Shown here: positions 5,591-10,890 of the stretch, one piece after another
Numbering within the stretch: the first letter of the stretch is position 1
Layout: each line of letters starts with the position of its first letter
NCBI GenBank assembly: GCA_003448875.1
Contig: DLXG01000005.1
Location: 1-10,890 of the forward strand
Origin: Anaerolineaceae bacterium
GTDB taxonomy: Bacteria; Chloroflexota; Anaerolineae; Anaerolineales; Anaerolineaceae
Length of the DNA: 10,890 nt
Reading direction: 5' to 3'
Notes under the pieces: generated by a model
The model's input: only the letters and a program-made list of their open reading frames with translations
The model's database searches: none
Told to the model about the DNA's origin: nothing
Program-made: the position numbers and the translations under genes

Positions 5591-6622
5591 TTACTTTCTA
5601 ACCATTGGAAGAAACAGGAAATTATTCATGTTGGGGTCAAGGGTGCGGGTTGGGGTAATGCTTGGCTGGGGGGTAAAGCCGGGCGGCAGGCGGGTGGCGG
5701 TTGCGGTGGGAGAAGGCGTATTGGTGAAAGTTGCGGTAACGGTAAAAGTGGCTGGTAGTGTGGGCATGGGACCGCTGCCGAATAACCCGGATTCCACCCA
5801 TTTTGGGCCACCACCAGGTCCAGCGGTTTGTAAGCCATCTCTAAAAACTCCTCCACGGTCCTGCCCACTATCATCTGTCAATAAAGTGCCGCTCCCGTCG
5901 CTCATGCGATAGTACGCTTTGAGGTTTGGAGAATATGGGGGTGTCAATTCCTGATAGATAAATGAGACAGCAGTAGGATCGAGGCCGATATCATAAATAC
6001 GGACTTCGTCAATCTGGCCCTTAAATGCGTATTGTTCCTGGTCCTTGAAAAACCCTCCCATTACGAGGTAAGTTGACTTCTTTTCATCAGTGTCCACAGA
6101 AAAACTTGAATAACTTTCTCTCGTGTCTCCCGTAAGAAAAGATCCATATCGGTAAGCCTTTAATTGATTATTTGCATGTACAAGTGTAATGTGAATCCAC
6201 TCATCGGGTGTATAAATCAACGGTATGAGGGCATCCGGAGTTTGTGAATCGTCATCAATATTCCATATCCATATCCTATCTTGGTTATTTAATATTCCTC
6301 TGCTGATCCCCCAAGACCTTGGAATCACACCAATAATTAACTGACAATGACCAGGGTTGGGCTGTCCACATGGTTCACCAGGACCTTCCGGTTTGATCCA
6401 TAGACTAATTGTTTTCGCGTTCCTCCAACTATCACCCCCAAAAATATTCCAAATTAACGGTAACTGAACGTTATCATCCACTCCATCAAAACGCAATGCG
6501 TAATTGACTGGTTCGGCAAAGCTATTGCTGGGATCTTGTAGCAACCCCATCAAGAGAACGCCAAAAAGGAGCAGGAAAGAAAAAATAAACCTATCCGTAA
6601 TTTTGAAAGATGGTGTATTCAT
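5591..6622 (-). CDS. Second secreted LamG-like protein with short Thr/Pro stalk and FLPMVRK tail
   Basis: Paralogue of the gene at 3471-4841 and probably a surface-displayed binding protein. Residues 11-36 form a signal peptide (FIFSFLLLFGVLLMGLL core, probable cut after SFA). The LamG/ConA-like domain (about 40-265) shows YALRFDGVDD (41-50), TISLWIKPEG (71-80), WGISRG (104-109), DEWIHITLVH (140-149), GQIDEVRIY (202-210) and AYYRMSDG (236-243). A short Thr/Pro stalk (about 285-327) ends in DPNMNNFLFLPMVRK. The ATG at 6622 has AAGGA 9 bases upstream, a good ribosome site. The LamG part is clearly AT-richer than the neighbouring genes, while the stalk and tail are GC-rich. The gene is divergent from rfbC, with a shared 215-base gap, and ends at a strong terminator. 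No catalytic residues are evident. Confidence 0.82.
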   Translation of the reverse strand: MNTPSFKITDRFIFSFLLLFGVLLMGLLQDPSNSFAEPVNYALRFDGVDDNVQLPLIWNIFGGDSWRNAKTISLWIKPEGPGEPCGQPNPGHCQLIIGVIPRSWGISRGILNNQDRIWIWNIDDDSQTPDALIPLIYTPDEWIHITLVHANNQLKAYRYGSFLTGDTRESYSSFSVDTDEKKSTYLVMGGFFKDQEQYAFKGQIDEVRIYDIGLDPTAVSFIYQELTPPYSPNLKAYYRMSDGSGTLLTDDSGQDRGGVFRDGLQTAGPGGGPKWVESGLFGSGPMPTLPATFTVTATFTNTPSPTATATRLPPGFTPQPSITPTRTLDPNMNNFLFLPMVRK

Positions 6623-6653
6623 TACTTTTGTTCCTTTACTTTGAGCCCCCCTA

Positions 6654-6681
6654 TCCTCAATGAATTAATCTGTGTTGAGGA
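6654..6681 (-). other. Small stem-loop in the leader of the second LamG gene
   Basis: TCCTCAA (6654-6660) and TTGAGGA (6675-6681) are exact reverse complements with a 14-base AT-rich loop. The element sits 32 bases before the ATG at 6622 and inside the predicted 5' leader. It is weak and has no T-tract, so it is not a terminator. A role in RNA stability or translation is possible but unsupported. Confidence 0.3.
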
Positions 6682-6695
6682 GTAAGAACTATTCT

Positions 6696-6724
6696 TTTAT
6701 ATTTATAATTTGTTTTATAAACAA
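6696..6724 (-). promoter_or_regulatory. Candidate promoter of the second LamG gene
   Basis: On the minus strand TTGTTT (6724-6719) and TATAAA (6701-6696) are spaced by 17 bases. The -10 match is 5 of 6 and the -35 match 3 of 6. The predicted leader is about 65 bases. The surroundings are very AT-rich, so chance matches are likely. Confidence 0.4.
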
Positions 6725-6726
6725 AT
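6708..6726. promoter_or_regulatory. Palindrome in the divergent LamG/rfbC gap, possible operator
   Basis: ATTTGTTT (6708-6715) and AAACAAAT (6719-6726) are perfect inverted arms with a 3-base centre. The site overlaps the predicted -35 box and spacer of the second LamG promoter and lies between two divergent transcription units. That is a typical operator position for a dimeric repressor. AT-richness makes chance palindromes more likely. Confidence 0.35.
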
Positions 6727-6801
6727 ACAACAAAAAAGTTTTAGAAAAGTTTGAGAATTGTGGTGTTAATCGCTGACTATCCTTAGTTTTTCTAAAAAAT
6801 G

Positions 6802-6830
6802 TTCCCACCCCAATCACTTTCAAGTAAAAT
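6802..6830 (+). promoter_or_regulatory. Candidate leaderless promoter of the rfbCBA operon
   Basis: TTCCCA (6802-6807) and TAAAAT (6825-6830) are 17 bases apart and match 4 of 6 and 5 of 6 consensus positions. The -10 box ends 7 bases before the ATG at 6838, so transcription would begin at or next to the start codon. No Shine-Dalgarno site at proper spacing is present. The purB promoter shows the same arrangement. Confidence 0.5.
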
Positions 6831-6837
6831 TAGCAGG

Positions 6838-7386
6838 ATGAAATTCATGCCCTGCCGCATTCCAGATGTCGTGCTTATTGAACCGCGCCTGTTTGGGGAT
6901 CAGCGCGGTTTCTTCATGGAAACCTATCAGCAAAAAATATTTGCCGAACATGGCATCACGGCTCAATTCGTGCAGGATAATCATTCCGGGTCGCGGCGCG
7001 GCACGCTGCGCGGACTGCATTACCAGATTCAGCAGGCGCAGGGGAAACTGGTGCGGGCGGTGGCGGGCGAAATCTTTGATGTGGCGGTGGATTTGCGCCG
7101 CAGTTCGCCTACCTTTGGTCAATGGGTGGGAGAGATCCTCTCAGCCGAGAATAAGCGTCAGTTGTGGATACCGCCCGGCTTTGCCCATGGTTTTTACGTC
7201 TTGAGCGATTGGGCAGAAGTGGTCTATAAAGCCACCGATTTTTACGCTCCCCAGTGGGATCGAACGCTTCTCTGGAATGATCCACAGGTGGGAATTGATT
7301 GGCCGCTGATGGATGGAGCGGATTTGCTGATTTCTGACAAAGACCGCGCCGGCTTAACGCTGGCACAGGCTGAAACATATCCCTGA
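6838..7386 (+). CDS. rfbC: dTDP-4-dehydrorhamnose 3,5-epimerase
   Basis: Cytoplasmic cupin enzyme that epimerises dTDP-4-keto-6-deoxyglucose at C3 and C5 to dTDP-4-keto-L-rhamnose, the third step of dTDP-L-rhamnose synthesis. The 182 residues match the family's usual length. Visible motifs are FGDQRGFFMETY (19-30), DNHSGSRRGTLRGLHYQ (47-63) with the catalytic base His61, GKLVR (69-73) with Lys70, WIPPGFAHGFY (110-120), VVYK (128-131) with the probable general acid Tyr130, and ISDKD (165-169) with Asp169 as the likely partner of the catalytic His. ATG 6838 is chosen because MKFMPCRIPDVVLIEP is the normal family N-terminus; an in-frame ATG at 6799 would add 13 unrelated residues and lie upstream of the predicted promoter -10. 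It is the first gene of rfbCBA; rfbB follows after 13 bases. Confidence 0.96.
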   Translation: MKFMPCRIPDVVLIEPRLFGDQRGFFMETYQQKIFAEHGITAQFVQDNHSGSRRGTLRGLHYQIQQAQGKLVRAVAGEIFDVAVDLRRSSPTFGQWVGEILSAENKRQLWIPPGFAHGFYVLSDWAEVVYKATDFYAPQWDRTLLWNDPQVGIDWPLMDGADLLISDKDRAGLTLAQAETYP

Positions 7387-7399
7387 AAATGGAGGAACG

Positions 7400-8485
7400 A
7401 TGCAAAATATTCTGGTAACAGGCGGGGCCGGTTTTATTGGGTCGAATTTCGTTCATTATCTCTTGGGGGTCAATCCACACATTCGAGTCATCAATCTGGA
7501 TGCCCTGACCTACGCCGGCAGTTTGGAAAACCTCAAAGGACTGCCGGATGAAAGCCGTCATCTGTTTGTGCAAGGCGATATTTGTGACCGCGCCCTGGTC
7601 GACCGCCTGCTGCGTGAACATGAGATTGACACGGTGGTGCATTTTGCAGCCGAATCGCATGTAGACCGTTCCATCCATGGGCCGGGTCAGTTTGTTCAAA
7701 CCAACATTGTCGGCACCTATACCTTACTGGAGGCTTGCCGTCAGTTCTGGCTGAAGGAAAATTTTGCTCAAAACCAGGCGGTGCGTTTTCATCACGTCTC
7801 AACGGATGAAGTGTTTGGTTCGCTCAGGCCGGATGATCCGCCCTTCCGCGAGGATACGCCCTATGCGCCGAATTCGCCCTATTCCGCCTCCAAAGCCGCC
7901 AGCGATCATCTGGTGCGGGCCTATTTTCATACCTACGGACTGCCGGTGACGATTTCGAACTGTTCCAACAACTACGGGCCGCGTCAGTTTCCCGAGAAAT
8001 TGATTCCGCTGATGATCCTCAATGCGCTGGAAGGCAAACCCCTGCCGGTGTATGGGGATGGCAGACAAATCCGCGACTGGCTGCACGTGCAGGATCACTG
8101 CGAGGCGATTTACCGGATTCTGCAAGACGGTAAACCCGGCGAGACCTATAACATTGGCGGTAACAACCAGCCGACCAATCTGGAAATCATCCAGCAGATT
8201 TGTGCCATACTGGATGACCTGCGCCCGGACTCTCCCTACCGCCCGCATTTTCAATTAAAACAGCATGTGGCCGACCGTCCCGGCCATGACCGGCGATATG
8301 CGATGGACATCCGCAAGATTGAGCGGGAACTTGGATGGAAGCCGCGCTTTGAATTGTCCAGCGGTCTGCGTCAGACGGTTGAATGGTATCTGGATAATAG
8401 CCAGTGGGTAGCCGCTATTCGCCAACAACAGGAATATCAGGCGTGGTTGATGAAAAATTATGCTGCACGAGGAGAGGCAAAATGA
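7400..8485 (+). CDS. rfbB: dTDP-glucose 4,6-dehydratase
   Basis: Cytoplasmic NAD-dependent short-chain (extended SDR) enzyme converting dTDP-glucose to dTDP-4-keto-6-deoxyglucose, the second step toward dTDP-L-rhamnose. The 361 residues are of normal length. The NAD-binding [10 protein letters not shown] is at residues 7-16. [12 protein letters not shown] is at 81-92, and the STDEVFG segment (134-140) carries the catalytic Thr135-Asp136-Glu137. The active-site YSASK is at 161-165 (Tyr161, Lys165). [15 protein letters not shown] (190-204) and [12 protein letters not shown] (292-303) are substrate-binding signatures typical of RmlB. A GGAGG ribosome site precedes ATG 7400 by 4 bases. Its stop overlaps the rfbA start in an ATGA of 4 bases, indicating translational coupling. 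Confidence 0.97.
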   Translation: MQNILVTGGAGFIGSNFVHYLLGVNPHIRVINLDALTYAGSLENLKGLPDESRHLFVQGDICDRALVDRLLREHEIDTVVHFAAESHVDRSIHGPGQFVQTNIVGTYTLLEACRQFWLKENFAQNQAVRFHHVSTDEVFGSLRPDDPPFREDTPYAPNSPYSASKAASDHLVRAYFHTYGLPVTISNCSNNYGPRQFPEKLIPLMILNALEGKPLPVYGDGRQIRDWLHVQDHCEAIYRILQDGKPGETYNIGGNNQPTNLEIIQQICAILDDLRPDSPYRPHFQLKQHVADRPGHDRRYAMDIRKIERELGWKPRFELSSGLRQTVEWYLDNSQWVAAIRQQQEYQAWLMKNYAARGEAK

Positions 8486-9354
8486 AGGGAATCATTCTGG
8501 CTGGTGGAAAAGGAACCCGTCTGCATCCCTTAACGATTGTAACCAGCAAGCAGTTATTGCCGGTGTATGATAAACCGATGGTGTACTATCCACTCTCAAT
8601 GCTGATGCTGGCGGGTATTCGCGAGGTTCTGGTGATCAGTACCCCGGAGGATCTGCCTTCCTTTCAACGTTTGCTGCGCGATGGCAGCCAGTGGGGGATG
8701 AAATTCAGTTACGCTGAACAGGATCAACCGCGCGGGCTGGCAGATGCCTTCCGCGTTGGACGGGAGTTTGTGGGCAGTGATCCGGTCTGTCTGATTTTGG
8801 GAGACAACATCTTTTTTGGCCACGGACTGCCCGCTGTTCTGCGTTCCATGGCAGCGCGGGTCAGCAATGGCGGAGGGGCGGCTATTTTTGCCTATCCGGT
8901 GCAGGATCCGTGGCGCTACGGGGTGATTGAATTTGATTCGGAAGGGAAAGCCCTCAGTCTGGAAGAAAAACCGGCCAAACCGCGTTCCAATTACGCCGTG
9001 CCGGGCATGTACTTTTACGATAATCAGGTTATCCAGATTGCGGCTGATCTTAAACCATCCGCCCGGGGTGAACTGGAAATTACGGATGTGAATCTGACTT
9101 ACATGCGGATGGGAAAATTGTATGTACAGGAATTAGGGCGTGGCGTGGCCTGGCTGGATGCTGGTACGCACGAGTCGTTGTTACAGGCGGCTGCATTTAT
9201 CCAGACGGTGGAGGAAAGGCAGGGTATGATGATTTCGAGCCCTGAGGAAATTGCCTACCGCATGGGCTTTATTGATCGTGAGCAGCTGCGCCGGCTGCTA
9301 GATGAATTGGGCAACAGCACCTACCGGGCGCGGCTGGAGACCCTGCTCAAGTAA
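8482..9354 (+). CDS. rfbA: Glucose-1-phosphate thymidylyltransferase
   Basis: Cytoplasmic nucleotidyltransferase joining dTTP and glucose-1-phosphate to form dTDP-glucose and pyrophosphate, the committed first step of dTDP-L-rhamnose synthesis. At 290 residues it has the usual RmlA length. Motifs are the nucleotide-binding [11 protein letters not shown] (8-18), [17 protein letters not shown] (23-39), [13 protein letters not shown] (104-116) with the metal-binding Asp108, [20 protein letters not shown] (161-180), [10 protein letters not shown] (195-204), and [13 protein letters not shown] (224-236) with Asp226. ATG 8482 is preceded by AGGAG at 8470-8474 (7 bases) and overlaps the rfbB stop by 4 bases. 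An upstream in-frame start at 8404 lies within rfbB and is rejected. It ends 5 bases before the convergent rfbD stop, with no terminator hairpin between. Confidence 0.97.
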   Translation: MKGIILAGGKGTRLHPLTIVTSKQLLPVYDKPMVYYPLSMLMLAGIREVLVISTPEDLPSFQRLLRDGSQWGMKFSYAEQDQPRGLADAFRVGREFVGSDPVCLILGDNIFFGHGLPAVLRSMAARVSNGGGAAIFAYPVQDPWRYGVIEFDSEGKALSLEEKPAKPRSNYAVPGMYFYDNQVIQIAADLKPSARGELEITDVNLTYMRMGKLYVQELGRGVAWLDAGTHESLLQAAAFIQTVEERQGMMISSPEEIAYRMGFIDREQLRRLLDELGNSTYRARLETLLK

Positions 9355-9359
9355 AAACT

Positions 9360-10250
9360 TCACTTTTCCATTGCCAGCGCAAGGGCCTGATCCCACGGCG
9401 GCAGGCGCAGTCCAAACACGCGCTCGAACTTGCTGCAATCTAACGCGGTATATAAGGGACGCTGAGCCGGTGTAGGAAATTCAGCGGTTTTAGCGGGCAA
9501 GATCTGGCGGGTTATCTGTTCGCTGCGGGCGGGGTCGAGTTCGAGGATTTTCTGAACCCACTCCAGGCGGCTGACAGCCCCATCGCCAGCAAGGTGATAT
9601 ACACCGTTGGTTTGCTGGATGAAGTCGTAAAACTCCCCTTTGGCCTGTGCCAGCGCCAGAGCGATGATTTGAGAAAGCAATCTTGCCCAGGTGGGCGAGC
9701 CAACCTGATCGTCCACAATCTTCAAGGTTTCTTGCTGGCGGCTCCACGTCAACACTCGCTGAACGAAGTCATTGGCACGCCGGCTGTAGAGCCAGGCTGT
9801 GCGCAGCACCCAGGCAGCAGGCGTATTGGCCAGCACAGCCTGTTCCCCGGCCAGTTTGGAGCGTCCGTAGTGATTGAGCGGATGGGTGGGGTCTTCTTCG
9901 GTGTAGGGGCGGGTGAGCGTGCCGTCAAAAACATAATCGGTGGAGATGTGAACGAATCCGCAACGCAGGCGGGCAGCCAGTTGGGCCAATTGTTCGACTG
10001 CCCGAAAATTGATTTGATCGCACAATTCAGGCTCACTCTCGGCCTTATCTACATTTGTGTAGGCAACCGCATTGATCATCAGGCAGGGCTGCAGAGACTC
10101 GACCAGAGAGAGTAATTCAGCCGGGCGGGTAAAGTCAATTTGCGGATAATCCAGCGCAATTACTTTACCCAGCGGCTGCAAGTCACGGTGCAGTTCCCAA
10201 CCCAGCTGACCGATTTTACCGAGCAGAACAATCGTGTTGTTTGCGGGCAT
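9360..10250 (-). CDS. rfbD: dTDP-4-dehydrorhamnose reductase
   Basis: NAD(P)H-dependent SDR enzyme that reduces dTDP-4-keto-L-rhamnose to dTDP-L-rhamnose, the last step of the pathway. The 296 residues match the family. Motifs are the nucleotide-binding LLGKIGQLG (9-17), MINAVAYTNVDKAESEP (58-74), HISTDYVFDG (101-110) with Thr104, YGRSK (128-132) with catalytic Tyr128 and Lys132, VLRTAWLYS (148-156) and VDDQVGSPTW (179-188). ATG 10250 has an AGGGAAAG ribosome site. The gene is not in the rfbCBA operon. It runs on the opposite strand, convergent with rfbA, and has its own extended -10 promoter in the gap shared with purB. The pathway's last step may thus be controlled apart from the first three. 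Confidence 0.96.
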   Translation of the reverse strand: MPANNTIVLLGKIGQLGWELHRDLQPLGKVIALDYPQIDFTRPAELLSLVESLQPCLMINAVAYTNVDKAESEPELCDQINFRAVEQLAQLAARLRCGFVHISTDYVFDGTLTRPYTEEDPTHPLNHYGRSKLAGEQAVLANTPAAWVLRTAWLYSRRANDFVQRVLTWSRQQETLKIVDDQVGSPTWARLLSQIIALALAQAKGEFYDFIQQTNGVYHLAGDGAVSRLEWVQKILELDPARSEQITRQILPAKTAEFPTPAQRPLYTALDCSKFERVFGLRLPPWDQALALAMEK

Positions 10251-10287
10251 GTGCTTTCCCTTTCTGTGTTGGAGGCTTGGTGAGAAA

Positions 10288-10296
10288 ATTATAACA
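10288..10296 (-). promoter_or_regulatory. Extended -10 promoter of rfbD
   Basis: On the minus strand TGTTATAAT (10296-10288) contains a perfect TATAAT box preceded by the TGn extension. No good -35 box lies 16-18 bases upstream, as is common for extended -10 promoters. The predicted start near 10281 gives a leader of about 30 bases that includes the AGGGAAAG ribosome site before ATG 10250. Confidence 0.6.
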
Positions 10297-10310
10297 TCTG
10301 GACTGTCTCA

Positions 10311-10338
10311 TTGCTTTGAGGCTGGTTCGTAGTAAAAT
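10311..10338 (+). promoter_or_regulatory. Candidate leaderless promoter of purB
   Basis: TTGCTT (10311-10316) and TAAAAT (10333-10338) are 16 bases apart; they match 3 of 6 and 5 of 6 consensus positions. The -10 box ends 7 bases before ATG 10346, the same distance as at rfbC, and no properly placed ribosome site is seen. The transcript would start at or beside the ATG. Confidence 0.45.
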
Positions 10339-10345
10339 CAGGTCA

Positions 10346-10890
10346 ATGAGCGAGTGGGAAGTGTATCAATCACCCTTCAGCTGGCGGTATGGTTCGCCGA
10401 CGATGCGGCGTATCTGGAGCGAGGCAGAAAAGCGCCGCATGTGGCGGCGAATCTGGCTGGCGCTGGCTGAAACGCAAGCTCAGTTCGGCTTGGTCAGCGA
10501 AGATCAATTAAATGACCTGCGCCGCAATGTAGAAAACATAGACTTGAAGCGGGCTCTGGAGATTGAAGCAGAAATTCAGCATGACTTGATGGCTGAATTG
10601 AAAACCTTTGCCGAGCAGTCGCCGCTGGGCGGAGCGGTTCTTCATCTGGGAGCGACTTCGATGGATATCGAAGACAACGCCGAAGCACTGCGTTTGCGGG
10701 CGGCATTGGGTTTGATTTTGCAGCATTTGAGAGAATTGCTGGAACGTTTCGCGGAGCGGATTGAGCAAACGGCAGACCTGCCGGTCATCGGTTTTACCCA
10801 CCTGCAGCCGGCCGAGCCGAGCACGCTCGGCTACCGACTGGCTTTCTATGCGCAGGATTTATTAACCCACTGGCGGGCATTGCAGCAGCG
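10346..10890 (+). CDS. purB: Adenylosuccinate lyase, 3' end cut off by the window
   Basis: Cytoplasmic fumarase/aspartase-superfamily lyase that releases fumarate from SAICAR and from adenylosuccinate in purine synthesis. I read 181 residues in an open frame that runs off the window, about two fifths of a usual PurB. Visible signatures are the substrate-binding RYGSPTMRRIWSE (14-26), IQHDLMAEL (77-85), HLGATSMDIEDN (100-111), and PVIGFTHLQPAEPSTLGY (146-163), whose Thr151-His152 pair holds a catalytic histidine. The DN after the ATS motif and the ADLP..GFTH wording resemble the ADSL branch that includes the human enzyme; this is an impression, not a tree. The start ATG 10346 fits the family N-terminus. 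It is divergent from rfbD across a 95-base gap that holds both promoters and is functionally unrelated to it. Confidence 0.93.
   Translation, partial: MSEWEVYQSPFSWRYGSPTMRRIWSEAEKRRMWRRIWLALAETQAQFGLVSEDQLNDLRRNVENIDLKRALEIEAEIQHDLMAELKTFAEQSPLGGAVLHLGATSMDIEDNAEALRLRAALGLILQHLRELLERFAERIEQTADLPVIGFTHLQPAEPSTLGYRLAFYAQDLLTHWRALQQ

Noticed and set aside
7109..7699. 196-codon minus-strand frame across the rfbC/rfbB junction
   Set aside because: It crosses two certain genes on the opposite strand and has no known domain.
10494..10824. Minus-strand frames at the right end of the window
   Set aside because: They lie opposite the forward purB frame, which carries clear family signatures and runs open to the window end.
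1..10890. CRISPR array, tRNA/rRNA, insertion sequence, integrase or toxin-antitoxin genes
   Set aside because: No regular repeats with spacers, tRNA-like folds, transposase motifs or small paired genes were found on either strand.

Overview
The window looks like a chromosomal piece from a Chloroflexota bacterium, most likely class Anaerolineae. This is an inference from protein style. It has secreted proteins with Thr/Pro-rich stalks, a lipoprotein with an NBR1-type four-tryptophan domain, LamG-like proteins ending in an FLP-x-V-R-K tail, moderate GC with sharp AT-rich intergenic islands, and alternative TTG/GTG starts. No rRNA, tRNA, CRISPR array, insertion sequence or phage gene was seen.

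The left half (1-6622) encodes a cell-surface and exported set. It begins with a 5'-truncated UshA-like metallophosphatase/5'-nucleotidase, closed by a strong hairpin terminator. Next is an SGNH-hydrolase-like protein with a signal peptide and a C-terminal membrane anchor. After an AT-rich 274-base gap comes a cassette of three genes: a LamG-like stalk protein (+), an NBR1-domain lipoprotein (-) and a second LamG-like stalk protein (-). The two LamG proteins are paralogues that share a nearly identical C-terminal 21-residue end. This tail is the most unusual feature of the window and is a candidate sorting or anchoring signal.

The right half (6838-10250) makes dTDP-L-rhamnose. rfbC, rfbB and rfbA form a tight forward operon (13-base gap, then a 4-base overlap). 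rfbD lies on the opposite strand, convergent, with its own promoter. All four steps from glucose-1-phosphate to dTDP-L-rhamnose are therefore present. No glycosyltransferase is visible. The sugar could feed a surface polysaccharide or glycosylation of the Thr-rich stalk proteins next door, but that link is only suggested by position.

The window ends inside purB (adenylosuccinate lyase), a housekeeping purine gene transcribed away from rfbD.

Regulatory sites are clearer than usual. There are two good hairpin terminators, and an unexpected perfect stem-loop with a T-tract inside the first gene. One candidate promoter has its -35 box inside a terminator hairpin. Two genes (rfbC, purB) have a TAAAAT -10 box placed exactly 7 bases before the ATG, which suggests leaderless transcripts.
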